Below are positions 47,511-57,664 of a DNA stretch of 64,000 nucleotides, in pieces. The notes below the pieces were generated by a model. It saw nothing but the letters and a program-made list of their open reading frames with translations. It made no database searches and was not told where the DNA came from. Origin of the DNA: Astragalus membranaceus (lineage: Eukaryota > Streptophyta > Magnoliopsida > Fabales > Fabaceae); NCBI GenBank assembly GCA_039519185.1, contig CM076851.1, positions 95,105,531 to 95,169,530 on the forward strand, written 5' to 3'. The translations under genes and the position numbers were made by a program. Position 1 is the stretch's first letter; each line of letters opens with the position of its first letter.

Positions 47511-47544
47511 TTTCTTGTAGTGAGATTGCACCAAATCAGATCAT

Positions 47545-48303
47545 ATCATGTGGTATCAAAGCTAAGGATCCTAGAGTGAATTTCTTTTATCCAGAAATTT
47601 ATTATTGTTCCTCATTTAATCTCTCTAATTTTTAACACAAAAAATTCCAGAATTTTAGTTTGTGTTATTGACTTGTGATTTACTTCAAGACTATATCAAG
47701 AGGACACAATGGAGGGTGAGAATACGCAATTAATACACATTAGAGGTTTTTGTGATGGATCCGGAATATGTGAAACATCTTTATGAAAATGGGTTAAAAA
47801 AAGAGAAGCAAAAAGAGTGGAAAAGATAGCCTTGAGAGAAAAGATGAAATTGAACGAAAAAAGTGAAGAAAAATTGGGATGTGTCATTGAAAAGAAAGAG
47901 GAAAAAGATTTGAGGAAAGAAAGAGAAAGAAATTGAGAGCATTCTTGTGACTTCCCAGAGAAGTTGGTAAGAGCATTCAAGAGAAATTCATATTAAAAGG
48001 AAAAGAGCAAGAGAATGCCAAAAATAATATTTCTCAATTTAAAGAAGAAAATAAAAACAACAAGAGCAGGGAAAATGTGAAAATGAAAATTGAAAGTTGT
48101 CTTGTGATTGAACAGTATGTGGGAAAAGAGGAGTTATTGTCATCGAATTTTACAAATATCTTTCTTCATAATGGTGTTTGTTTGCCTACTAATGCTACTT
48201 CTATATGTAGCAATTCTTATTCAATTTTGAAGGAAAATGAAACAACAATTCCAAGAGTTGTACCCCAAAAGTTTCACAAAATTGTGTTTGAGCGTGGAGG
48301 ATG
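47545..48303 (+). pseudogene. Retroelement leader and gag-like debris
   Basis: TGGTATCAAAGCTAAGG at 47551 resembles an initiator-Met tRNA primer site. It is followed by an ORF opening MEGENTQLIHIRGFCDG (47708), then Lys/Glu-rich broken sequence and an open stretch with CLVIEQYVGKEELLSSNF (48083-48304). I do not recognise the protein. The LTR that should precede the primer site is not visible at the CACTA border. Confidence 0.35.
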
Positions 48304-48310
48304 ATGAATG

Positions 48311-49129
48311 TTATATGCAATTAGCATTTTGAGAGCTTTGTGCCTCTTCTATCTTCTGGTAGAAGATCACTTATTTGGATCTTATCAAGGGCATCCATTC
48401 CCTTGTGGCGATTCTTCACTCGGCTTATCATTTCTCTGTTCTTCTTAGAATTCAGAGTGAGGCGCCTTTCTTTTTCCATTTTTTAATTTTTGTTACTTTG
48501 AATTGTCTTTTCGTTCGTATCTTTTAATTTTATTATTCACTCAAGGATAGATCCTAATTTCTATATATGTTCCTTAAAATGGGAATAAAATAAAATGGGG
48601 GTATGTGGGCCAAGTAGGGTATATAAATCAAAACCCAATTTTTTAAAAAATCTTCACGCACAACAATTTCTTCTAGGAAGGCATTTTTCTTGTCCTGGAC
48701 CTCGTTACTCTGTGTTTTTAATAGATTTGTTTTAGTATGCTCATTTGAATAATAAAGAATTAAACAACTGTATTGATATGTAGCTAGTATTATATATACT
48801 GTTGTCAAAGAATATTCCTCTGTCCAATTTTATTAAAAAAATAAATAAATAAATAAAATATCTTATTTTAGTTATTTTAGTTATCGTAACACAATACCAA
48901 TGAAATATTAATGTAAAATAATAAGGGAAGGATGGAGTACTAACATATCCCTATACTCCTCATGAGCAATAAAATTTATGTAACATACAATATAAATGAC
49001 AAAATCTACAAACACCTTGCCTCAAAAATATTCGACTTGCAGAGGATAGGTCCAACATAAATTGAGGTGGCAGGTGTGTTGATGTTTTAATGCAAGGTCC
49101 ATATAATCGACTGATATCATGGTAACATA
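48311..49129. other. Intergenic, nothing recognised
   Basis: AT-rich, with a short (AAAT)n run at 48838-48860. The part nearest 49129 is the decayed tail of the peptide gene that follows. Confidence 0.4.
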
Positions 49130-49414
49130 TCAAAATTTATATTTTTTGTGTGGGGGTGGAGGTGGATATGGAGTAGATGTTTTGTTGCCAGGTCCAGATG
49201 GTGGAACTGGCTGATATTTTGGTAACATATCAAAATTTATATTTTTGTGCGAAGGTGGAGATGGAGTTGGATAAAGTGACGATATTTTGGTGCTTGCTTT
49301 GGGTGGTGGAACTGGATTAACTTTTGGTAAAACAAGAAAAGAACGACCACTCATAACAAAAGAAAAGAATGAGAAAGACACAATACAAACCAAATAAATC
49401 TTTGAAATTTCCAT
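49130..49414 (-). CDS. IDA-like (IDL) secreted peptide precursor, second copy
   Basis: A 94-residue protein. The signal peptide MEISKIYLVCIVSFSFFSFV is clearly homologous to that of the gene at 25586. Two motif copies remain: FLVLPKVNPVPPPKA (26-40, core altered to PPPKA) and NFDMLPKYQPVPPSGPGNK (60-78, intact PPSGP core). Pro-rich spacers follow each copy. The frame ends at KKYKF because an A-run is one base longer than in the preceding copy (plus-strand T6 at 49142-49147). This puts a third motif copy out of frame. The role is inferred from the IDA family: a secreted ligand for HAESA-like receptors. The protein is shorter than its paralog and may be on the way to loss, yet copy 2 looks functional. 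Confidence 0.68.
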   Translation of the reverse strand: MEISKIYLVCIVSFSFFSFVMSGRSFLVLPKVNPVPPPKASTKISSLYPTPSPPSHKNINFDMLPKYQPVPPSGPGNKTSTPYPPPPPHKKYKF

Positions 49415-49451
49415 CTCTTTGGTTTTTGATTTTGGGCGTGGCCGAAAAATG

Positions 49452-49462
49452 TATAAATAAGG
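49452..49462 (-). promoter_or_regulatory. TATA box of the second IDA-like gene
   Basis: Minus-strand CCTTATTTATA lies about 40 bp upstream of the ATG at 49414, in the same place as in the paralog. Confidence 0.55.
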
Positions 49463-49989
49463 CTCGAGATTTTTTTTTTGGTATATAAAGGAAAAGAACC
49501 AGAAAAGGGAAACAAGAAAACTGAAAAAAGACTAACTACGAGGTACTAAAACTCTAGTGGCTCTATGGGATTTGTTTTGTTATTTGATATTTATTATATT
49601 CTAAATATAAAAGATTACGTGAATCTAAAAATATCTAAAAAGAGAATTTTCCATAAAAGTTCTATTATATGGATATGAATAAGTTTTATAGTAAAACTAG
49701 TACAATACACGGGCATCCGCACGGGCTGATTGCGTTGCATGATACGATTACTTCAAATAGAAACGTTAATTTGAAATCTCATTAATCTAAAATCAATTGT
49801 AAAATATAGATGATGACTTGCATACAGACAGGTGCTGTCGTGTTCTTTTTATGAATGAATTTAGACAGTATTTAAATAGTCTGAACATTACCCCATGAAA
49901 ATAAAGAAAATTTTAAAGTAAATAAAAAAGGAGTTTCAAATAAAAAATTGATAAATATTAAAACTAAAAATGTAAAAGTATCATTTAAA

Positions 49990-50175
49990 AACAATATGTG
50001 CATTTATCCCGTGTGTTTTTATATATCAGTGTTGTTATCCCATGTTTTTTTTTATATATCAGTGCAACTATCTCGTATTTTTATATATATCATTGCAGTT
50101 ATCCCTGTATTTTTTTATATATCAGTGCAATTGTCTAGTGTTTTTTTTATGTATCAGTGCAGTTATCTCATAGTT
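49990..50175. repeat. ~35-bp tandem repeat in Helitron 2
   Basis: About five units of a TTATATATCAGTGCAGTTAT plus CCCGTGTTTTT type, with further scattered copies near 50430-50480, 50690 and 50770. The periodic ORF (FYISVQLS repeats) is a by-product. Confidence 0.8.
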
Positions 50176-51002
50176 TTAATTGATTATTTGAGTTGATTAG
50201 TAAATTATTGTTGATAGTAAAAGATAGATAGTAGATTATCAATAACAAATATTTATCCCGTGTTTTTTTATATGAGTAACAATTATTTGTCCTTTTTTGG
50301 GTATTAGTGACAAATATTTGTCGCGTGTGTTTTAAATATTAATCAGTTTAAATAGTCATTAAGTCTTCTTGTTTTTTAGATAGTAGTTTACAAAAGTTAT
50401 AATGATCAATGGCAAATATTAATCCTGTGTTTTTTTATATATCACTGCAGATATCCCTGTGTTTTTTAAATATCAGTGCAGTTATCTGGTAGTTTCAATT
50501 GATTATTTTAGTTGATAGTAGATTATAGTAGATAGTAAATTTGTTAGATAGTAGATTATTAATAAAAAATAATTATTTTAAATATTAATTAGTAATTTAA
50601 AGAGTCATTAAGTCTGCTTAGTTTTTAGATAGTAGGTTTGTAGTAGTAGGCTTCAAAATTTTTAATTATCAATGACAAATATTAATCTTGTGTTTTTTTA
50701 TATATCAGTGCAGTTATCTCGCAGTTTCAATTAATTATTTTAGTTGATTAGTAGATTATAGTAGATTATTGCAGTTATCCCGTGTTTTTTTATTTATCAG
50801 TGCTGTTATCTCATAGTTTTAATTGATTATTTTAGTTGATTAGGATTATAGTAGATAATAAGTTAGATATTATATTATCAATAAGAAATATTTGTTTTAA
50901 ATATTAATTACTAATTTAAAGAGTCATTAAGTCTTCTTATTTTTTAGATAGTAGGTTTATAGTAGTAGTCTTCAAAATTTTTAATTAAAGTAGTGTTTGT
51001 AT

Positions 51003-51300
51003 AAATTTAGAAATTTAGTTAAAAGAATTAAAGTGAAATGATAAGAGAAAGAGAATAATTATTTATGGGAAAAGTAAAGTAAAAAGAAAAAAAATGTGAG
51101 TGTAAAAGAAAAGTGAAAAGGAGGAAAGAGAGTGTAAAAAGAAAGAGAAAAAAAGGAAGAAAGAGAGTGTAAGAGAAAAGTGAAAAGTAAGAAAGAGAGT
51201 GTAAGAATAAAGAGAAAATAAAAGAAGAAATAAAGTGTAGTGACATTTTTACCCTAAAAAATTTGAGGTGTCTTTTAGATAGAACGAGGGCATTGGTAAA
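51003..51300. repeat. A/G-rich repeat unit, copy 1
   Basis: A unit of about 300 bp, starting AGTTAAAAGAATTAAAGTG and ending near GGTAAAATCATACGTGG, is repeated at 60424-60690 (left part at 51430-51478) and 60720-61025. The phrase GAGAGTGTAA recurs many times inside each unit. Confidence 0.85.
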
Positions 51301-51886
51301 ATCATACGTGGTTTAGTTGTATAAATATAATTAATTACTAATTTAAATAGTCATTAAGTCTTCTTGTTTTTTAGATAGTAGGTTTCTAGTATTAGTCTTC
51401 AAAAATTTTAAGTAAAGTAGTGTTTGTATAAATTTAGAAATTTAGTTAAAAGAAATAAAATGAAGTGATAAGAGAAAGTGTAACACCCCTAGTTTCGTTA
51501 ATTTCGGGTTACGAAATTAACTCATGATTCGTTATTGGATTAAATGTTAAATCGAGTCTCGGATATGACTAGGTCGCGAACGCAATATTTAATTGCTCAA
51601 TCATATGAATTATATGTAGTTAATTCGGATTGTGAGCACTGTTACGGGAATTTTGAAAGAGCAAGGGCAAAATGGTCATTTCACTAAATTCCAATTAGTC
51701 GAGCTAGCAAAAGGTCAGAGCTAAAATGGCTATCCAAACCGAGTAACTTAGCTAATCTAAATGTCTAATGATAGGTGGATGGGCGCATTTGAGATTAGTT
51801 GTTTGATTGGAATTGAAAATTTAAGTAAAATTCGAATTAAGGGTATTTTGGTAATTTGGCCTCATTAAACCCTCAGCTGGTCAAAA

Positions 51887-53267
51887 TGTAACACCCCATT
51901 TCTACCCGGCAAAACAATACGAAAATATCAGAGTTCATAAAAATTTTCATCAACTAAACGGAGTGCCACATTTGCTTCGTGAGAACAACAGACAATATTA
52001 ATTCGCTTTTGAAACAGTTATATAACACTTTTGGACGAAACGGTAAAACAACATTTTAGTCCTCCAAATAATTCATCTTCGTAATTACGCAGCGGATTCA
52101 CAACAAGTCAATTAAAATCATCGCGCGTCTTAACAACTCAAGACAGCTCAGAAAACATCAAAATAGCAACAAACGGGGCAGCCAATCTTGGCGCCCTTGG
52201 CGCCCATGCACAAGGACAGCACAGCCACAGCAACAGGGCAGCCACAACCTTGGCGCCCATGCGCCAGAAAAACTTAGAAAACAGCAATTGGGCAGCCACC
52301 ATCTTGGCGCCCTTGGCGCCCATGCGCCAGAACATCATAGAAAACCACAATTGGGCAGCCACCATCTTGGCGCCCATGGCCCCCATGCACCAGAAAAACT
52401 TAGACAACAGCAATTGGGCAAGCCAGGATTTTGTCGCCCTTGGCGCCCTATGCGCCAGGTACCTGCAAGACAGCAACACAACACAACTGAATGGCGCCCT
52501 TGGCGCCCAGGCAACAGGAACAGACACAGGATTTGGTGCCCAGGAAGGCGCCCAGTCACACAGCACAGGATGGCGCCCACGACGCCCAGCACAGTTTCAG
52601 GAATGGCGCCCTTGGCGCCCAGGCAGCAACACACACAGAATTTGGCGCCCAGGGAGGCGCCCAGCAACAGCAACAGCAACATTGGCGCCCATGGCGCCCT
52701 ATGGACAGAATTTTTGGTTCAAATCATCAACAAGCAAGCTCAATCATCATCAATCATATCGAATCATTAACATTCATGCTCAATCATCATAAAATCACAT
52801 TCATTCATCATCAATCAAATTTAATTCCTACAACTAAGGTTTTCTAACTTAATCGCCTAGGGTTCCATTAACCTTTCTACATAGAGCCCTTCATACACCC
52901 GATTATAGAGATAGAACCCCACCCTTACCTTAGCCTTTGGAGAATTCGAAACTTTGGCTTGCCCTAGCTCCTCTCCTCTCCTTCGCCGCGCCTCTCTCTT
53001 CTCTCCTCTCTAATCCTTATTTCTTTTATTCTTTCTAAATGAGCAAAACCCTAAATAATGCCTCTTTATAATTCGTTAATTTTCATGGGCTTTTTCTCTT
53101 GGCTAATTCGAATACATCATGGGCCTTTTCCAAGACACTTCAAATTCGCTACAACTAACTCTAACCATAGGTCCATATATTCTAACATTATTTTTATTTT
53201 ATTATTTCTACCAATTAAATTCCAAACAATTTTAATTAAATAATTAATTAAATTTTAGGGCGTTACA
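51887..53267 (-). repeat. 3' LTR of the Gypsy element, shortened
   Basis: 1381 bp. It matches the right LTR but lacks about 966 bp (right-LTR 55600-56565), with the junction at CAACAAACGG|GGCAGCC. It contains a shorter GGCGCC array (52180-52700, about 17 sites). Confidence 0.88.
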
Positions 53268-53282
53268 ACTCTCCCCCACTTA

Positions 53283-55192
53283 GAATATTTTCGTCCTCGA
53301 AAATTTATCTGATTCGAACAACTCTGGATACGACTCCCGCATCCTGCTTTCCAGCTCCCACGTCATGCTTTCTCCGGCAGCTCCCAGCCAGACCACTTTC
53401 ACCAATGCGATTTCCTTGCCTCTAAGAGTCTTCACTTCGTGATCTTCAATACGCACGGCATCGTCTCCACGGCGAGATTATCCCGTACTTGCACATCATC
53501 TATATGAATTACATGAGATGGATCTGAAACATACTTACGAAGTTGCGACACATGAAACACATCGTGCAAGTTCGAAAGATTAGGCGGCAAGGCCACCCTA
53601 TAAGCAACATTTCCCACTCTTTCCGAAATCTGATACGGACCAATAAAACGAGGCGTGAGCTTCTTAGACTTCAAAGCGCGTCCAACACCGGTCACTGGAG
53701 TGACTCTCAAAAACACATGCTCACCTGCTTGAAATTCTAAATCCTTCCTTCGCTTATCATGATAACTCCTCTGTCTACTTTGCGAAGTTTTCCTCTGCTC
53801 CCGAATTAATTTCCGCGATTGTCTAGCAGACAACAAACCAGCTCCCTCCTCTTCAGGAGTAGAAAAACTTACAGACTTGCTACGGTAGTTAATATGCACA
53901 TGGTTATGCTCTAACCAGTTCATACCTAAGATCACATCCACTCCGCTTAGCGGCAACCAAATTAAATCAATGACAAAGTCTCTGTCGAAAATCGACAAGG
54001 GACGCCCAGAACACACAAGAGAAGTAGTCACCGACCCATTAGCTGGAGTGTCGACAACCATTTCTCCATTCATAGAAGACAACGCAAGACCCAATCTTTC
54101 ATCACAATCAGCAGCAATATAACAAAGAGTAGCACCGGTATCAACAATATAAGTTAGAGGAATACCATCAATGAAGCATGTACCTCTAATAAGTCCGCCC
54201 TCCTTAGAAGTCTCTGTCCTTGCCAAAGCGAACACTTTTCCACCAGCTCGTTCCTTCTTCGGTTTCTGACACTGACTACTGATGTGTCCTCCTTCGCTAC
54301 AGTTGAAACAAACCACCTCCTTATGCTCACACCCGGACACCTCATGCCCGATCTTATCGCAACAGAAACACCTCGTCGGCTCAGCTTTGCACGCATTACT
54401 CTTATGCCCAGCTTTGCCACATCTGAAGAACACAATACCAGCCGGAGCATCTCCCCCACTAGTCCTCTTGCCATCAACAACTCTCGACTTACCCTTACTG
54501 GCAGTAGCATCATACGGCTTACCACGATTCTGGGGCTTGCCCCTCTTCTCATTAGTAATCTTGTAATGCGCATTGTTGTCCTCTTCATAGATTCTGCAGC
54601 TATCAATTAAATCAGCAAAAACACGGATCTTCTGATATCCAATGGCCTTCTTGATCTCTGGTCGCAGCCCATTCTCAAACTTGATGCACTTCGAAAATTC
54701 AGCAGTTGCTTCACTGTAGTGTGGATAAAACTTAGCCAATTCCACAAACTTAGCAGCATACTCAGTAACCGACAGGTTTCCTTGCTTCAGCTCAAGGAAC
54801 TCAATTTCCTTCTTACCCCGAACATCCTCCGGATAGTACTTCCTCATAAATTCCCTACGGAACACAACCCAAGTGACTTATTCACCTGTAACTACCAACC
54901 TTTGACTAGTCTCTAGCCACCAGTCATCAGCCTCTTCTGCCAACATATGAGTACCATAACGAACCTTCTGCACTGGAGTGCAGTCCATCACACGGAAGAT
55001 CCTCTCCATCTCCTTCAGCCACGCCAACGCTCCATCAGGATTATACTTGCCTTTGAAAGTAGGTGGATTCTCGCTTTGAAAGGTCGCCAAACTACGAGAC
55101 CCAGCATTCTCACCAGCACTCTGCTGACCCTCCACGGCCTGAGCCATAGCAGCCAAAGCTGCAGCGATAGCACCATCGTTCCTTCCAGCCAT
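53283..55192 (-). pseudogene. Gag-protease-chromodomain polyprotein remnant of the Gypsy element
   Basis: On the minus strand gag starts MAGRNDGAIAAALAAMAQAV at 55192. It runs to a TAA at about 54875-54877 and continues in the same frame (FRREFMRKYYPEDVRGKKEI, LKQGNLSVTEYAAKF). Three CCHC zinc knuckles follow (CGKAGHKSNAC, CCDKIGHEVSGC, CFNCSEGGHISSQC). Next comes the protease: YIVDTGATLCYI (VDTGA active site) and VDVILGMNWLEHN. After GLLSARQSRKLIREQ the frame passes straight into the integrase C-terminus and chromodomain-side region (SYHDKRRKDLEFQAGEHVFL, PRFIGPYQISERVGNVAYRV, LHDVFHVSQLRKYV). RT, RNase H and the integrase core are deleted without loss of frame. A frameshift near 53455 separates the last part (VKTLRGKEIALVKVVW). 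Confidence 0.88.
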
Positions 55193-55310
55193 CTCAACTA
55201 ATCACTTCGACATAAACAACAGTTAGAACTAATTGACAATACTTGATCGTCAATGACACAATAACTTGACAACTTGGCCGGACAGACCGAAACTGCTCTG
55301 ATACCACCAA

Positions 55311-57664
55311 TGTAACACCCCATTTCTACCCGGCGAAACAATACGAAAATATCAGAGTTCATAAAAATTTTCATCAACTAAACGGAGTGCCACATTTGTT
55401 TCGTGAGAACAACAGACAATATTAATTCGCTTTTGAAACAGTTATATAACACTTTTGGACGAAACGGTAAAACAACATTTTAGTCCTCCAAATAATTCAT
55501 CTTCGTAATTACGCAGCGGATTCACAACAAGTCAATTAAACTCATCGCGCGTCTTAACAACTCAAGACAGCTCAGAAAACATCAAAATAGCAACAAACGG
55601 CTTAAAGCTCCAACAACGAGATAACAAAACAAATAACATTAAAACGTGTGTTCGTTCCCCCCGAGTGTTACATTTCAGAGCGACGACACCGACTCGATCA
55701 AACGAAGGTGAACTGCCTTCATTCGGGATTACCTGCACGTTACCAACATTGGGGTAACATTCAAACATAAGGGTTGAGATATCGCACTATATAATCGGAT
55801 ACATGAAAAGCATCAATTCATCATTTAACAACAGTCAACTTCATCTCAATCACATAAATATGCGAAATGTGACTCAACTCAGGGCCACTGCCCTATAATG
55901 CATGTGGTACCATAATCCACAACCCGTAAATAGGGGCATCAACATCGCAACATCGTCGTCGTGGTTTGAGCATAACTCCATCCTAAAAATATGATATGCA
56001 TGCGACGCTATGTAAATGCACAAACAAACAACAACGGTTACATAGCAACGCACAACATCGGAAACAATATTGGCTATAGGCCTACAACACATCACCTGCC
56101 AATAACTAGAGGCAACTCGTCTTCGTACAACCTTCATCGTCAACAATTTATAACTTAGCAATTTTCAACATTTGGCAACATCACAATATTTTAACAACTC
56201 TCAACATTTTGGCAACATCACAATAATTTAGCAACTTTCAACATTTTGGCAACTTTGGGCCTAATCACATATTCAGCATCATTTTAAAACAACAATCGTG
56301 AAATTCACGTTTGGGCAGCCACACTTGGCGCCCTTGGCGCCCACTGCGCCAAGCAACACAATTGGCAGCCAAACTGGCACCCAGCAGCACAACGAGCAGC
56401 CAAACTGGCGCCCTTGGCGCCCATGGCGCCCAGCAACACAACACGGCAAAAGGCAGCCAGATTCTGGCGCCCATGGCGCCCCTGCGCCAGACACAGCAAC
56501 AGGCAGCCTGATTTAGGCGCCCATGGCGCCCCTATGCCAGACACAGCATGCAACAACAGCAACCGGGCAGCCAATCTTGGCGCCCTTGGCGCCCATGCGC
56601 CAGGACAGCACAGCCACAGCAACAGGGCAGCCACAACCTTGGCGCCCATGGCACCCATGCGCCAGAAAAACTTAGAAAACAGCAATTGGGCAGCCACCAT
56701 CTTGGCGCCCTTGGCGCCCATGCGCCAGAACATCATAGAAAACCACAATTGGGCAGCCACCATCTTGGCGCCCATGGCGCCCATGCGCCAGAAAAACTTA
56801 GACAACATCAATTGGGCAGCCAGGAATTTGGCGCCCTTGGCGCCCTATGCGCCAGGTACCTGCAAGACAGCAACACAACACAACTGGATGGCGCCCTTGG
56901 CGCCCAGGCAACAGGAACAGACACAGGATTTGGTGCCCAGGAAGGCGCCCAGTCACACAGCACAGGATGGCGCCCACGGCTCCAGCACAGTTTCAGGAAT
57001 GGCGCCCTTGGCGCCCAGGCAGCAACACACACAGAATTTGGCGCCCAGGGAGGCGCCCAGCAACAACAACAGCAACATTGGCGCCCATGGCGCCCTATGG
57101 ACAGAATTTTTGGTTCAAGTCATCAACAAGCAAGCTCAATCATCATCAATCATATCCAATCATTAACATTCATGCTCAATCATCATCAAATCACATTCAT
57201 TCATCATCAATCAAATTTAATTCCTACAACTAAGGTTTTCTAACTTAATCACCTAGGGTTCCATTAACCTTTCTACATAGAGCCCTTCATACACCCAATT
57301 ATAGAGATAGAACCCCACCCTTACCTTAGCCTTTGGAGAATTCGAAACTTTGGATTGCCCTAGCTCCTCCCCTCTCCTTCGCCGCGCCTCTCTCTTCTCT
57401 CCTCTCTAATCCTTATTTTTTTTTATTCCTTCTAAATGAGCAAAACCCTAAATAATGCCTTTTTATAATTCGTTAATTTTCATGGGCTTTTTCTCTTGGC
57501 TAATTCGAATACATCATGGGCCTTTTCCATGACACTTCAAATTCGCTACAATTAACTCTAACCATAGGTCCATATATTCTAACATTATTTTTATTTTATT
57601 ATTTCTACCAATTAAATTCCAAACAATTTTAATTAAATAATTAATTAAATTTTAGGGCGTTACA
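55311..57664 (-). repeat. 5' LTR of the Gypsy element, full length
   Basis: 2354 bp. It contains the GGCGCC minisatellite (56320-57110). A further copy of its first ~900 bp lies at 62827-63727. Confidence 0.9.
56320..57110. repeat. GGCGCC-rich minisatellite, 62-63 bp period, in the LTR
   Basis: Units of the form TTGGCGCCC(T/A)TGGCGCC plus CATGCGCCAG, then a spacer with GGGCAGCCACCATC, repeat at 56576, 56638, 56700, 56763, 56825 and 56888. About 28 GGCGCC sites occur in under 800 bp, in an otherwise AT-rich neighbourhood. The repeats keep several frames open on both strands (for example 56414-57166 plus, 56305-56811 minus), giving WRPWRP/GALGAHAP readings. I treat all of these as spurious. 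Confidence 0.92.

Larger units (their letters stand above)
29378..47522 (+). mobile_element. CACTA (En/Spm) DNA transposon, 18.1 kb with nested insertions
   Basis: The left end AACTACAAGAA (29378; first C of CACTACAAGAA mutated to A) and the right end TTTCTTGTAGTG (47511-47522) are terminal inverted repeats. The flanks carry the 3-bp direct duplication AGA (29375-29377 and 47523-47525), as CACTA transposases make. Both ends are lined with copies, in both orientations, of a TCCGCCGGTAA/TTTCCGGCGGATTT motif. Inside are a TNP2-type transposase and a second ORF, both broken. Subtracting the nested Helitron, Copia fragment, 421-bp LTR and 3415-bp LTR leaves an element of roughly 7.7 kb, in the normal range for an autonomous CACTA ancestor. 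Confidence 0.88.
51887..57664 (-). mobile_element. Chromovirus-like Gypsy element (Tekay/Del type), TSD CAAAA, internally deleted
   Basis: Two LTRs, at 51887-53267 and 55311-57664, both begin TGTAACACCCCATTTCTACC and end AGGGCGTTACA on the plus strand. CAAAA flanks the element (51882-51886 and 57665-57669). On the minus strand the 5' LTR is the right one. Next to it lies TTGGTGGTATCAGAGC (55310-55295), an initiator-Met tRNA primer site. Next to the left LTR lies the polypurine tract AAGTGGGGGAGAGT (53281-53268). LTR sequences shared by both copies differ at only a few bases per 300, so the insertion is recent. The internal region lacks RT, RNase H and most of integrase, so the copy is nonautonomous. 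Confidence 0.9.

Noticed and set aside
49990..50800. Spaced short repeats resembling a CRISPR array
   Set aside because: Units diverge, spacers are not uniform, the DNA is from a plant nucleus and the block lies in a Helitron candidate.
51028..51246. 72-residue Phe/Leu/Ser-rich minus-strand ORF (also at 60440 and 60780)
   Set aside because: A low-complexity reading of the A/G-rich repeat unit, present in three copies; no family features beyond composition.
52138..52847. Long overlapping ORFs on both strands (up to 180 residues) rich in WRPWRP/APMAP readings
   Set aside because: They arise from the GGCGCC minisatellite in the LTR, are open in several frames at once and match no family.
56265..57243. 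ORFs of 128-250 residues in the right LTR
   Set aside because: Same repeat artefact as in the left LTR; frames coexist on both strands.
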